Assembly (NCBI RefSeq): GCF_027694345.1
Contig: NZ_JAQEVU010000002.1
Span: 124,001-188,000, forward strand
Direction: 5' to 3'
Origin: Varibaculum timonense_A
Lineage (GTDB): Bacteria; Actinomycetota; Actinomycetes; Actinomycetales; Actinomycetaceae
DNA length: 64,000 nucleotides
The notes beneath the pieces are model-generated. The model ran no database searches, was not told the DNA's origin, and saw only the letters and a program-made list of their open reading frames with translations. Every line of letters starts with the position of its first letter. Position 1 is the first letter of the stretch. The position numbers were made by a program, and so were the translations under genes. Positions 33,199 to 42,656 of this stretch are shown here, in pieces.

Positions 33199-35688
33199 GT
33201 GAGACAAGTGGTGAAAAACCCTAATAATAACGAAACAGTTTTTAATCAAAATAGTGGGATTCTATTTTCTGGACCGACTTTTTCTGCTTCAGAGAAACCG
33301 GATTCGGCTCCCAAAGTTCCCCCGCTGCTAACTGCGGCTCCAACTTTTGGGGCTCCGATGTTTGCGGCTGCTCCTGCTCCGGCTGCGGATAATGGCGAGG
33401 AGACGCCCTCTAAAAATGAGAAAGCTTCAGGGGGCAAACGCAAGGGGAAGAAAAAGGGCGAGGACGGCTCTGAGGCGACCTCTAAAATTTCAAAAGGTAA
33501 GGCAGAAAAGAAAAGCCGTACCTCCAAGAAATCTCGCAAATCAGACGAGGCAGAGACAGTCAGCGAGGCAGATAGCGCCAGTAAGGACGCTCGTTCAGCG
33601 CGCGGGGACTCCAAAGCGGACCCTCAAGAGGGTAAGGCGGTTAGTGCTGGTGAACAAGCTGGTGACTTGGAAGCGGCTGGCAGTCACCGTCGGCGTAGAA
33701 GGCGCACGCGCGCTAGTGCTGACGCTAGTGACGAAATTGAGCAAGTTAAAGGCTCTACCCGTCTAGAGGCAAAGAAACAGCGTCGCCGGGAGGGGCGTAA
33801 AGAGGGGCGGCGCCCGAAAGTTATTACCGAATCCGAGTATTTGGCGCGGCGAGAAGCGGTTGAGCGCACTATGCTAATCCGTTCTAAGGGCGGGCTCAAT
33901 CAGATAGCTGTTCTAGAAGATAATGTCCTGGTTGAACATTATGTTTCCCGTCATACTCAAACTACGATGGTGGGCTCGGTTTATCGCGGAAAGGTACAAA
34001 ACGTCCTTCCCTCTATGGAGGCGGCTTTCGTCGATTTAGGGCGCGGACGTAACGCGGTTCTTTATGCGGGGGAAGTCAATTGGGACGTCGCGGGAATGAA
34101 AGGTCGTCCTCGCCGCATTGAAGAGGCATTGAAACCGGGGGATTCGGTTACCGTTCAGGTAACAAAAGATCCGATTGGTCACAAGGGTGCACGTCTGACT
34201 TCTCAAATTACTTTGCCGGGACGTTTTCTGGTGCTGGTTCCAGGCGGATCTATGACCGGGATTTCTCGCAAACTTCCCGAGGGTGAGCGGCGACGTTTGA
34301 AGAAGCTCCTTAAAGTAATTGTCCCTAAGGATTTCGGGGTGATTATTAGGACGGCAGCTGAGGGAGCCAGCGAGGAACAGCTTCGTCAAGATGTGCAGCG
34401 CTTACAAAAACAGTGGGAGAAAATAGAAAAGAACGCTGCGTCCTCTAAATCTGCGCCCTATTTGCTGCACGGAGAGCCAGAACTAGCTTTGCGGGTAGTT
34501 CGAGACGTGTTTAACGAGGATTTCCAAAAGCTGGTGGTGCAAGGCAGGGATACTTTTAGCCAAGTCGATTCCTACGTCAAGGAATATGCTCCTGACCTGC
34601 AAGAGCGAGTAGAACAATGGGTGGGGACGGACGATATTTTCGCCGCTCATCGAGTTGATGAACAGCTGGCCAAGGGAATGGATCGTAAGGTCTGGTTGCC
34701 CTCGGGGGGTTATCTGATTATCGACCGCACCGAAGCTATGACCGTGATTGATGTGAATACCGGTAAATATACGGGTGCGGGCGGTACTTTAGAGGAAACT
34801 GTTACCCGCAATAATCTAGAGTCTGCTGAGGAAATCGTTCGTCAGCTGCGACTGCGCGATATTGGCGGAATTATTGTTATCGACTTTGTCGATATGGTGC
34901 TCGAATCTAACCGTGACTTGGTTTTACGGCGTTTGGTGGAATGTTTAGGACGTGACCGCACCCGGCATCAGGTTACGGAGGTTACCTCTTTGGGCTTGGT
35001 GCAGATGACCCGTAAACGGGTAGGTGAAGGGCTGGTAGAGGCGTTTTCAAGTCCCTGTGAACATTGTGAAGGGCGCGGGTTTATTGTCCATAGTCAGCCG
35101 GTGGAAAACGGTTCTAATTGTGACGAGAATTTGGGTTCGGTAAATCAAAAACGGGAAGCTAAAGAGGAAAAGCGTTCGCAAACCGATTCAAAGAATCGCG
35201 CCTCTATGGCAAAGGTAGCCGCGGCGGCCAGCAAGGCTCATGACGAGCAGTTAGAGTTAGAAACCGGTGAGCAGGAATCTCCGGCAGAGACGGCAGAGGG
35301 GGATAACCCCGCCCAACCTCAGGATGATAACGCTGCTAAAGCTGGCTTTAATTTGAACAAGGCATCTAAAGAGGATGATAAGGGTGTTGCCGTGCAGGTT
35401 GCATCGGTTGAGCAGCAAACGGAAGTATCTGAACAGCCGGCAGTAGCGAAACCGGAATCTAAAAAGGTCGAGCGCGGCTTAAGAGGGCAGGCGCGGGCAG
35501 CAGCTACCTCTGGGACAGTTACCCCTTCTTCCCAGGCAGCGGTGATGACTATTCAAAGTGCGGGCGCCGCTAAAGCTATTAGCTTAGAGCAATTGGGGGC
35601 AGGTGCTCCTACCTGGGAAAAGAAAAACGAAACGGATACAGACTCAGGGGGGCAGGAGCCTCGGCGTCATGCCGCTGTAACCGGCTAG
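33199..35688 (+). CDS. rne: Ribonuclease E/G family endoribonuclease
   Basis: The 829-residue protein has a low-complexity charged N-terminus (about 1-225, Lys/Glu/Ser-rich, KGKKKGEDGSEA). The S1 domain follows (GSVYRGKVQNVLPSMEAAF), then the catalytic domain with DRTEAMTVIDVNTGKYTG and GGIIVIDFVDM, whose Asp residues bind Mg. The Zn-link is CEHCEGRG near 617-624, and a disordered tail ends the protein. This arrangement with long unstructured arms on both sides is usual in actinobacteria. It processes rRNA and starts mRNA decay. The start could also be GTG 33208 or 33211. Confidence 0.93.
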   Translation: MRQVVKNPNNNETVFNQNSGILFSGPTFSASEKPDSAPKVPPLLTAAPTFGAPMFAAAPAPAADNGEETPSKNEKASGGKRKGKKKGEDGSEATSKISKGKAEKKSRTSKKSRKSDEAETVSEADSASKDARSARGDSKADPQEGKAVSAGEQAGDLEAAGSHRRRRRRTRASADASDEIEQVKGSTRLEAKKQRRREGRKEGRRPKVITESEYLARREAVERTMLIRSKGGLNQIAVLEDNVLVEHYVSRHTQTTMVGSVYRGKVQNVLPSMEAAFVDLGRGRNAVLYAGEVNWDVAGMKGRPRRIEEALKPGDSVTVQVTKDPIGHKGARLTSQITLPGRFLVLVPGGSMTGISRKLPEGERRRLKKLLKVIVPKDFGVIIRTAAEGASEEQLRQDVQRLQKQWEKIEKNAASSKSAPYLLHGEPELALRVVRDVFNEDFQKLVVQGRDTFSQVDSYVKEYAPDLQERVEQWVGTDDIFAAHRVDEQLAKGMDRKVWLPSGGYLIIDRTEAMTVIDVNTGKYTGAGGTLEETVTRNNLESAEEIVRQLRLRDIGGIIVIDFVDMVLESNRDLVLRRLVECLGRDRTRHQVTEVTSLGLVQMTRKRVGEGLVEAFSSPCEHCEGRGFIVHSQPVENGSNCDENLGSVNQKREAKEEKRSQTDSKNRASMAKVAAAASKAHDEQLELETGEQESPAETAEGDNPAQPQDDNAAKAGFNLNKASKEDDKGVAVQVASVEQQTEVSEQPAVAKPESKKVERGLRGQARAAATSGTVTPSSQAAVMTIQSAGAAKAISLEQLGAGAPTWEKKNETDTDSGGQEPRRHAAVTG

Positions 35689-35708
35689 GGTTTGGATAAG
35701 GATATACG

Positions 35709-35742
35709 TTTCTCCCGCCGCCTTTTAGGGCGGCGGGAGAAA
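35709..35742 (+). terminator. Terminator of rne
   Basis: TTTCTCCCGCCGCC (35709-35722) pairs with 35729-35742 around TTTTAG, followed by TATTTTC. It lies 20 bp after the rne stop. Confidence 0.8.
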
Positions 35743-35806
35743 TATTTTCAGGCAGCAGATAACTTCAAAATCTCATAATGTGAATGTTTTCGTCCGACAG
35801 GTGGCG

Positions 35807-35860
35807 GATGGGATTACTTTGGCTCTAAGTAATTGCGCTCAGGTGATTGCTTGTCCCATC
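35807..35860 (+). promoter_or_regulatory. Candidate structured leader of metP
   Basis: GATGGGA (35807-35813) can pair with TCCCATC (35854-35860), enclosing a second stem ATTACTT/AAGTAAT (35813-35819 with 35827-35833) and a third region of 20 nt. The closing stem ends 3 nt before the AAGGAG of metP, so folding could affect translation. It does not match a riboswitch class I recognise. Confidence 0.35.
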
Positions 35861-35874
35861 AATAAGGAGTTGAA

Positions 35875-37446
35875 ATGTCTGAAAAGGTTTCGCAGTCTAA
35901 TGCGTCCGATAAGACCAGCCGACAGTCGTGGGGGACACAATATGGATTTCTGATTGCGGCGATTGGCTCTGCAATCGGTTTGGGAAATATTTGGCGTTTC
36001 CCCGGTGTCGCCTATCAAAACGGTGGCGGTGCGTTCATTGTTCCCTACCTGATTGCGCTACTAGCTATTGGGCTGCCGATGCTAATGCTGGACTACGCGA
36101 TTGGTCACAAGTTTCGCGGTTCTCCTCCACTGGCACTAGCCAGGGTAAATAGGCGAACTGAAGCCGTGGGCTGGTGGCAGGTCGGCGTGTGCTTCTTTAT
36201 TGTCGTTTACTATGCGGCGATTATCGCCTGGGCGCTGCGCTATACAGTTTTTTCTTTCACTCGCGCTTGGGGAAATGACCCTGCCGGATTCTTTTCCGAC
36301 AAGTTCTTGCAGGCTCGCGACACGACCTCTATTTCGATTACTCCCGTTTGGGGGATAGCTCTCCCTTTGATTTTGGTTTGGGTAGTTACCATTGTGTTAA
36401 TCGCCCTCGGAGTTTCCCGCGGTATCGAGTGGATTACTAAAATCTGTATTCCGCTGCTGGTGGTGCTGTTTATAGCTATGGTAATCAAGGCATTAACCTT
36501 GCCGGGCGCAACCGATGGGTTAAATAAGTTCTTTACCCCCGATTGGAGCGCCCTGTGGAATGGGAAAGTTTGGATAGCAGCAGTTGCCCAAATCTTCTAT
36601 TCTCTGTCGGTAGGGTTCGGAATCATGATGACTTACGCTTCCTACCTTAAGAAACGGTCTAATCTGACCGGTACCGGTCTAGTTGCCGGTTTTGCTAACT
36701 CCTCTTTCGAGGTGCTAGCCGGAATCGGAGTCTTCGCCACCTTGGGATATATGGCACACCTACAGGGAACTTCAGTAGACAAACTGGAAAATATTTCCGG
36801 CGTGTCACTCTCTTTTATTACTTTCCCGCAAATCATCAACGAAATGCCTGGAGGCGGGATTTTTGGCGCGCTTTTCTTTGCCTCGCTAGTGCTGGCCGGG
36901 ATTACCTCAATGGTGTCCCTAGTACAGGTGGTAGCTGGGGCTTTCCAAGACAAGATTGGTTGGACTTCCAAACAAGCCTCGGTGATTCTCGGGATAGTGT
37001 TAGCGGTGGTCTCGGTGTTCTTCTTTGGAACTACCACGGGGCTCGCTGCCCTAGACACAGTCGATAACTACATCAACACTATCGGGGTAGTAGGAGCGGC
37101 GCTTTCACTGTGCGTAATCGTAACGGTGGTTACTCCCTCCCTACGTTCCCTGCGGGTTCATTTGAACGTAACTTCCTCCGTGAAAGCCGGTAAATGGTGG
37201 GAGGGACTCATCGGGTTTGTAATCCCGGTGCTCCTAGTGTTCATGCTGGTACCGAACCTGGTGGACTTAATTTCTAACGGTTACGGAGACTATCCGCGCT
37301 GGTGGACAAATACCTTCGGTTGGGCAATGTTAGGGATTCTCTTGGTATTCTCGCTGGTTATGCCCCGCTTAAAGTGGCATAAGAGCGCGGAAATATCGCC
37401 CTCGTTCAACCTAGAAAACGTGGACTGGAACAAGGAGGAAGACTAG
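35875..37446 (+). CDS. metP: Methionine/alanine importer MetP, Na+-dependent symporter (NSS family)
   Basis: The 523-residue transporter has about 12 helices and the NSS signature WGTQYGFLIAAIGSAIGLGN followed by IWRFPGVAYQNGGGAF at residues 19-54. These contain the Na+ and substrate-binding segments of the LeuT fold. The adjacent small membrane gene identifies it as the MetP type of Corynebacterium rather than another NSS member. The ATG 35875 follows AAGGAGTTGAA. A possible structured leader precedes it. The substrate assignment is by analogy to C. glutamicum MetPS. Confidence 0.87.
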   Translation: MSEKVSQSNASDKTSRQSWGTQYGFLIAAIGSAIGLGNIWRFPGVAYQNGGGAFIVPYLIALLAIGLPMLMLDYAIGHKFRGSPPLALARVNRRTEAVGWWQVGVCFFIVVYYAAIIAWALRYTVFSFTRAWGNDPAGFFSDKFLQARDTTSISITPVWGIALPLILVWVVTIVLIALGVSRGIEWITKICIPLLVVLFIAMVIKALTLPGATDGLNKFFTPDWSALWNGKVWIAAVAQIFYSLSVGFGIMMTYASYLKKRSNLTGTGLVAGFANSSFEVLAGIGVFATLGYMAHLQGTSVDKLENISGVSLSFITFPQIINEMPGGGIFGALFFASLVLAGITSMVSLVQVVAGAFQDKIGWTSKQASVILGIVLAVVSVFFFGTTTGLAALDTVDNYINTIGVVGAALSLCVIVTVVTPSLRSLRVHLNVTSSVKAGKWWEGLIGFVIPVLLVFMLVPNLVDLISNGYGDYPRWWTNTFGWAMLGILLVFSLVMPRLKWHKSAEISPSFNLENVDWNKEED

Positions 37447-37448
37447 CT

Positions 37449-37670
37449 ATGACTGGTGAAGCTATATTGATGATGCTGGTCGCCATCCTAGTGATTTGGG
37501 GCGGCCTGGTGGGGTCGGTAGTGGCGCTGCGGCGGGTGGATCCGCCCTATCAAAAAGGTGAAGACTATTCCGCAACCGACTTTAACCCTCACCCCGGATT
37601 AACAGAAGCTGACTTTGTGGAAAAACAAGCTCAAGAGGGCGAGGAAGCAGTTAAAGCCAGCAAAGGCTAG
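37449..37670 (+). CDS. metS: Methionine/alanine importer small subunit MetS
   Basis: The 73-residue protein has one transmembrane helix (AILMMLVAILVIWGGLVGSVVAL) followed by a short cytoplasmic tail with RRVDPPYQKGEDY. This matches the small subunit family of Na+-dependent methionine/alanine importers. It lies 2 bp after metP, which ends with the ribosome binding site AAGGAGGAA. In C. glutamicum both subunits are required for uptake. Confidence 0.87.
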   Translation: MTGEAILMMLVAILVIWGGLVGSVVALRRVDPPYQKGEDYSATDFNPHPGLTEADFVEKQAQEGEEAVKASKG

Positions 37671-37694
37671 CTTAGAGCTAGGTAGCTCACTCGA

Positions 37695-37730
37695 TATGGC
37701 GCGCAAGAGTTTCTTGCGCGCCATAATCTT
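37695..37730 (+). terminator. Terminator of metPS
   Basis: TATGGCGCGCAAGA (37695-37708) pairs with 37712-37725, a 14-bp stem with a 3-nt loop, followed by ATCTTTT. It ends the metP-metS operon and faces the convergent methyltransferase gene. Confidence 0.82.
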
Positions 37731-37756
37731 TTATCACTAGGCGTTGCGTCGCCAGG

Positions 37757-38608
37757 TTATTGCCGGGCAGGAGTGCCTTTTAGTGCTTGGATAACTCCGT
37801 AACAGGCGACTGCTCCCGCAGCTGCCACATTTAAGGAATCCACCCCGTGACTGAGCGGTATCTTAACTAGCAGGTCGCAACTGTTCAAAGCTCTTTTAGT
37901 CATCCCCGGGCCCTCAGTGCCTAACACTAGGGCAACTTTAGGATTTTCACCCGCTTGAACTTTGGTACTTAAAGACGCGCAAAAATCCGGCAGCAAAACT
38001 GCTGTCGGACTAAGAGCCAATCCCGCAACCATAAAGCCTTTCTCTTTCAGGCAGGAGGTATCTGGCCAAGCATCAATCCTGGTCCAGGGCAAAGAAAATA
38101 CCGTACCCATTGACACCCTAACTGCCCGGCGGTAAAGCGGGTCTGCACAATTGGGGCTGGTAAGAACGGCATCAAAACCCATAGCGGCCGCTGAGCGGAT
38201 AGCCGCTCCCACATTGGTATGATCAACCAAATCCTCTAATATCAACACCGCGCGCGAACCTTTTAACACCTTCTGCAAAGAAGGCAGGTCAGGTCGTTCC
38301 ATAGCTGCGATAGCCCCCCGATGCATTCGAAACCCGGTTAGCTCAGTCAGCAGTTGCTCATCAGCTACAAAAATCGGAAGGTTTGCGGCATCAACACCTA
38401 AAATATCGTGTAAACGTCCTATCCAATGCCGGTTAGTCAAAACTGAGCGAGGTCGGTGACCGGCCGCTAGTGCCCTTTCAATTACCGAAAAACTTTCCGC
38501 TAAATAAAGTCCGTGTTCAGCCTCGAAACTTTTACGCAAATTCACGTCTTTTAGCTGGGTAAAATCCCGGATTCGCGGATCAGATAAATCGGTTATAGAA
38601 ATCAACAC
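37757..38608 (-). CDS. SpoU/TrmH-family RNA 2'-O-methyltransferase
   Basis: The 283-residue protein has a substrate-binding N-terminal domain (LYLAESFSVIERALAAGHRP) and a SPOUT domain. The three motifs are DHTNVGAAIRSAAAMGFDAV, LVLGTEGPGM, and KIPLSHGVDSLNVAAAGAVA, forming the trefoil-knot SAM site. It should methylate a ribose 2'-OH in tRNA or rRNA; the exact nucleotide cannot be deduced. The 3' end converges with metS. Confidence 0.92.
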   Translation of the reverse strand: MLISITDLSDPRIRDFTQLKDVNLRKSFEAEHGLYLAESFSVIERALAAGHRPRSVLTNRHWIGRLHDILGVDAANLPIFVADEQLLTELTGFRMHRGAIAAMERPDLPSLQKVLKGSRAVLILEDLVDHTNVGAAIRSAAAMGFDAVLTSPNCADPLYRRAVRVSMGTVFSLPWTRIDAWPDTSCLKEKGFMVAGLALSPTAVLLPDFCASLSTKVQAGENPKVALVLGTEGPGMTKRALNSCDLLVKIPLSHGVDSLNVAAAGAVACYGVIQALKGTPARQ

Positions 38609-38754
38609 CTATCTATCCTAAGGCTTTACGTTGGCAAAGAGTTTTCCACACTTTTTACTTTTTCTCTTTATCCTTACCGGTTTATCTAACGGTTTCCTCT
38701 TAAAAAAAGATGCGCGAAAGTGACAGGAAACGATTAACAATTAAAGGAGCAGCT

Positions 38755-39387
38755 ATGACAACTACCTCTTCGCCGACCCGTAAATCCGCAAGTTGTGATG
38801 TGGGACAGCGTCTTAACGGAAGTGAACTGTTTTCTCTGTCCACTCCGGAGTTTTTAGGAGCACAAGGTGATAAAACTCTTCTAAAAATGCTGCAAGACGA
38901 TCCGGAACTGCCCTCTGGTCTTTACGGGCCACTCGGCTGGGTTGCGCAAACAAAAATTCCGTTAATCCTAAAGGACTATTTGGCAGCTGGGCAGGGTATC
39001 GGTGACTATCAACGATTTCATGGATTAGAAGCTGCAGGGGCGCGAAAACTATTGGATGCTCTTCCCAGAATAGCCCTGGCAGACCGGCAAAATGATGCCC
39101 CAACCTTGTTATCCTTCCTTAACGCCTGTATTGCTAATCCTGGCAGGGTCTATTTATCGGGGTATCTCATCGGTTCTTCTCGCTGGGACGAACGGGTCAG
39201 CGTAGACACCATGTTTATTGTGGAACCATCAGCCGAGGGGGGTCTAGAGCCCACCCCGGATGAGGCTCGACAAATCTGGCGTAGCTACCAGAGTAAACTC
39301 TCGCTCGGGCAAGCCTTAGCGCCAGATGAACTCTACAGCGCAGATCCGCGTTGGGCTCATCCTGGCTGGTGCCTGTGGTGGGATTAG
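38755..39387 (+). CDS. Conserved-looking hypothetical protein, actinobacterial
   Basis: The start at ATG 38755 has AAAGGAGCAGCT upstream; the frame is open from 38710 but that part has no ribosome binding site. The 210-residue soluble protein has no signal or membrane segment. Recognisable stretches are QDDPELPSGLYGPLGWVAQT, LLSFLNACIANPGRVYLSGY and the Trp-rich end WAHPGWCLWWD. I recognise no family. It lies 36 bp before pyrD on the same strand and may be co-transcribed with it. Confidence 0.6.
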   Translation: MTTTSSPTRKSASCDVGQRLNGSELFSLSTPEFLGAQGDKTLLKMLQDDPELPSGLYGPLGWVAQTKIPLILKDYLAAGQGIGDYQRFHGLEAAGARKLLDALPRIALADRQNDAPTLLSFLNACIANPGRVYLSGYLIGSSRWDERVSVDTMFIVEPSAEGGLEPTPDEARQIWRSYQSKLSLGQALAPDELYSADPRWAHPGWCLWWD

Positions 39388-39423
39388 GGACTAAAACCAT
39401 ATTTAGAACTGGGGTGAGCGATA

Positions 39424-40557
39424 TTGCTGCCAGGATTTAAGCACCTGGGGCTGCTATTAAGTAAAATTGAGGACGTGCTATACCGTTTCGTATTTAATCA
39501 CTGGATTTCACGGCTTGATGCCGAAAAATGTCACAACGCCACTATGAAAACCCTGCATTTAATCTCGCAAGTTCCGGGACTAACCTCTGTGCTGAGAGTA
39601 TTTTTCTCCGGTTCAGTTGGCTCTTATAGCAGCGGTTGGGTAGGTAATGCTGAGGGACTGAAAGGCTTAGCTAGACCAGTTCCCGGATACTTAGGGCTAG
39701 CTGCGGGAATGGATAAGGATGCGTTAGCTCCTGCCCAGTTCACTGCTTTTGGTTTTGCTTTTGTGGAGGTAGGGACAGTAACTCCTCGTCCTCAACCCGG
39801 AAACGATAAACCCCGACTATGGCGGATATTGCCTTTGCGGGCAGTCCGAAACCGGATGGGGTTCAATAATCGAGGAGCCGAAGAAATAGCACGGCGTTTA
39901 CGTAAGCTACGTAGCAGCCGGGCAGGTCGTAGCCTAGTTTTAGGGGTGAATCTGGGAAAAAATAAGACTACTGACCTGAACGACGCGGTAGAAGATTACC
40001 GTATCTCGGCTCGTTTATTAGCTAAATATGCTGACTACCTGGTAATTAATGTTTCTTCCCCCAATACGCCTGGGTTGCGCAGCTTGCAATCTACGCAACA
40101 GTTACGGCAAATCGCACAGGCAGTAATCACTAGCGCACGTAAAAGCGCTAACCGGCAAGTTCCAGTGCTGGTCAAACTGGCTCCCGACCTGGAAGATGCG
40201 CAACTGATAGAGCTAGCTGACCTGGTTAAAGAAGTGGGACTTGCCGGAGTAATCGCCACCAACACCACCATTAACCATGATTTTGGTGAGGGCGGGCTAT
40301 CGGGAGCACCCTTAAAGGAACGGGCTTTGCAAGTGGTTCGCCTGTTACGTGCCCAAATAGGTGAAGACTATTTGATTATCGGATGTGGCGGAATCGAAGA
40401 TGCTGCTAGCGCTCGTGAGTTCCTGGACGCTGGAGCCGACCTGTTAGAAGCCTTTACCGCCATGATTTATCAAGGTCCAAGTTTCGCCGGTCGGATTAAT
40501 AAGCAGCTCAGTGCAGATTTGCCAGCCCTGCCGTTACGCAGGGCTGGCAAAGCGTGA
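39424..40557 (+). CDS. pyrD: Dihydroorotate dehydrogenase (quinone), class 2
   Basis: The 377-residue FMN enzyme oxidises dihydroorotate to orotate, the fourth step of pyrimidine synthesis, passing electrons to membrane quinone. Class 2 is shown by the N-terminal helical extension and by catalytic Ser in NVSSPNTPGLRSLQ. Other segments are AAGMDKDA, NRMGFNNRGAE, VLVKLAPDL, IATNTT and IIGCGGIEDA. The start is TTG 39424; no ATG is available before the conserved region. Its 3' end carries a 13-bp inverted repeat. Confidence 0.95.
   Translation: MLPGFKHLGLLLSKIEDVLYRFVFNHWISRLDAEKCHNATMKTLHLISQVPGLTSVLRVFFSGSVGSYSSGWVGNAEGLKGLARPVPGYLGLAAGMDKDALAPAQFTAFGFAFVEVGTVTPRPQPGNDKPRLWRILPLRAVRNRMGFNNRGAEEIARRLRKLRSSRAGRSLVLGVNLGKNKTTDLNDAVEDYRISARLLAKYADYLVINVSSPNTPGLRSLQSTQQLRQIAQAVITSARKSANRQVPVLVKLAPDLEDAQLIELADLVKEVGLAGVIATNTTINHDFGEGGLSGAPLKERALQVVRLLRAQIGEDYLIIGCGGIEDAASAREFLDAGADLLEAFTAMIYQGPSFAGRINKQLSADLPALPLRRAGKA
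40519..40550. terminator. Inverted repeat at the end of pyrD
   Basis: TTGCCAGCCCTGC (40519-40531) pairs with 40538-40550. It lies inside the last pyrD codons and has no T-tract, so a terminator role for the convergent pair pyrD/DUF3043 is possible but weak. Confidence 0.4.
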
Positions 40558-40563
40558 AACCAC

Positions 40564-41193
40564 TTAGGCTCGCGAGAGCATATAGGCACGAATATCGCCA
40601 GCGTATTCACTAATATCGGGACGCGGCCCGCGCGGGCCAGAAGGGCGAGGACGGCGCATTCTGCGCGGACTTGCCAGGCGCATCAGAATATAACGCCCGT
40701 TTCCTTTCTTTACCCGTTTATCGCCCTCGGTAACTCCAAGGAGCGCCCGATTGATAATCACAGTGGTCACCACGGCTTCAATAATCGCCAGTAGCAGCAA
40801 ACCCCACATGCTGAACAGTAAAATCGCATTTAGCTGTTGGTTACGTGAAAAAGCAATCGACAAAATCAAGAAAGCCAAGACTACCGGCATAAACAGCTCT
40901 CCGATAGCAAAACGGGCATCCACAAAATCACGGATATAGCGGCGAATTGGTCCCTGATCGTTATAGGGCAGATAACGCTCATCACCGGTACCATCCAGGG
41001 CGGCTTGCTGTTTCTTATAGATTCGGTCGCGCTGCTCGCGACGACGCTTACGGGCTTCTTTCTTATCAACCACTAAGGGGCGCCGATTTTTAGCTTCCGC
41101 AACTTTGCGCTTAGGGGTGGGGTGTCCCTTGCCGTCACCCTTTTCAGCTAGTGCTGGGCTATCTTCGACTTTTTCTTTTCCAAAAAGTTTCAC
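40564..41193 (-). CDS. DUF3043 family membrane protein
   Basis: The 209-residue protein has a Lys/Arg-rich cytoplasmic N-terminus (DKKEARKRRREQRDRIYKKQ), the conserved GPIRRYIRDFVDARFAIGE and two hydrophobic segments (FMPVVLAFLILSIAF, LLFSMWGLLLLAIIEAVVTT). A very basic tail ends it. These features match DUF3043, an actinobacterial family without known function. The start is GTG 41193. It is convergent with pyrD, 6 bp apart. Confidence 0.87.
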   Translation of the reverse strand: MKLFGKEKVEDSPALAEKGDGKGHPTPKRKVAEAKNRRPLVVDKKEARKRRREQRDRIYKKQQAALDGTGDERYLPYNDQGPIRRYIRDFVDARFAIGELFMPVVLAFLILSIAFSRNQQLNAILLFSMWGLLLLAIIEAVVTTVIINRALLGVTEGDKRVKKGNGRYILMRLASPRRMRRPRPSGPRGPRPDISEYAGDIRAYMLSRA

Positions 41194-41306
41194 CCATCCA
41201 GGTTATCTAGCCAGAGCGGGCATAGGAAATCTGCATCCGGTATCTGTTCGCCCTATGTGCGAGCGTTCTTTACTAAAGCCGGGAATAACAGGGTAACCTG
41301 GCAACT

Positions 41307-42656
41307 ATGAGCGATATTTTGAAAATGAAAGCAGCTTCCCAAAGCGTTTTTGATGATGTAAAAACCCAGTTAGCAAACTTGGTGGCTATCCCGTCAGTTT
41401 CCTCAACCTCGCGTGAGCAAGTCGAAAAATCAGCCCGCCAGGTAGCGGAATTATTTGGCTCTTTGGGAATGGAAACCCAAATAAAGACCGCCCCCACCGG
41501 CAGTGGGGAAGAAGGAATGCCAGCAGTTATTGCCCGCAAAATAGTTAGCCCGGAAGCTAAAACCGTGCTGCTTTACGCCCACCACGATGTACAACCGGCC
41601 GGTCCGCTAGAACGCTGGAACACGGATCCGTTTGTTGCCACCGAAAAGGACGGTCGCCTCTATGGGCGGGGCACTTCTGATGACGGAGCTGGGGTGATGG
41701 TTCACTATGGGGCTCTGGCTGCTCTAGGACAAGATTGTCCCGTCAATGTAACTTGTTTCATTGAAGGAGAGGAAGAGATAGGTTCGCCCTCGTTTAGGAA
41801 CTTTATTGAAAAATATCGAGAAGAGTTAGCGGCAGACGTAATTATTGTGTGCGACTCCGATAACTGGAGAGTAGGCGAACCAGCGCTTACTGCCAGCCTG
41901 CGGGGGGTTGCCAGCCTAGATGTGAAAATAAAAGTAATGGATTCTGCCCTGCATTCGGGGGCGTTCGGCGGTCCGATTCTGGATGCGGTTACAGTCGCCA
42001 GTTTGCTACTAGCAAAATGCTATAACGAGGACGGATCCCTGGCTGTCCCCGGTCTGGGTGGCTCTACCAGAGCTGATGTTCACTATCCAGAACAGTTATT
42101 TAAGAGTGATGCCGGGTTAGTTGCTAGCTACCAGTTAGCCGGAAAAGGCGACGTTGCGGCTCGTCTGTGGAATCAGCCCGCTCTATGCGTTATCGGTTGG
42201 GATCAGCGTTCGCGGGCCGAAAGCGCAAACGCCCTCATGCCGGAAACCTGCTTGCGACTATCATTAAGAACCGCTCCCGGTACCGATAGTGAGCAGTGCG
42301 CCCAGGCATTAGCCAGTTTCTTACAAGAAAACGTACCTTTTGGGGCGCAAATCGAAACCGAAATCCTAGAGTGCGGTCCGTCCTATCAAGCCCAAGTGTC
42401 ACCGGCAGAAAAGGATATGAAATGGGCTCTATCTGCTGCCTGGGATAAAGAGGCAGTCGATATTGGGTGTGGGGGAGCAATCCCCATGACCGCTGACCTG
42501 GCGCAAGTCTTCCCGCAGGCCGATATTTTAATCACCGGGGTGGAAGATCCTGCCACTAACGCCCATTCGGAAAATGAATCCCAAGACTTGGGGGATTTGC
42601 AAAACGCGATTTGTGCCGAGGCATTATTCCTGTCCCGTCTAGGTGGGCATCTTTAA
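41307..42656 (+). CDS. M20 family dipeptidase
   Basis: The 449-residue zinc peptidase has all metal ligands: His in LLYAHHDVQPAG, bridging Asp in RGTSDDGAG, Glu pair in FIEGEEEIGSPS, Asp in IVCDSDN, and His in TNAHSENES. A dimerisation (lid) domain is inserted around 190-310 (SLRGVASLDVKIKV). It is most like actinobacterial dipeptidases of the PepV/CNDP group that cleave short peptides. The ATG follows no strong site. It directly abuts the glycerate-kinase-like gene. Confidence 0.9.
   Translation: MSDILKMKAASQSVFDDVKTQLANLVAIPSVSSTSREQVEKSARQVAELFGSLGMETQIKTAPTGSGEEGMPAVIARKIVSPEAKTVLLYAHHDVQPAGPLERWNTDPFVATEKDGRLYGRGTSDDGAGVMVHYGALAALGQDCPVNVTCFIEGEEEIGSPSFRNFIEKYREELAADVIIVCDSDNWRVGEPALTASLRGVASLDVKIKVMDSALHSGAFGGPILDAVTVASLLLAKCYNEDGSLAVPGLGGSTRADVHYPEQLFKSDAGLVASYQLAGKGDVAARLWNQPALCVIGWDQRSRAESANALMPETCLRLSLRTAPGTDSEQCAQALASFLQENVPFGAQIETEILECGPSYQAQVSPAEKDMKWALSAAWDKEAVDIGCGGAIPMTADLAQVFPQADILITGVEDPATNAHSENESQDLGDLQNAICAEALFLSRLGGHL

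Noticed and set aside
35740..35874. SAM riboswitch before metP
   Set aside because: The leader is too short and lacks the kink-turn and pseudoknot features of SAM-I; only a generic structured leader is claimed.
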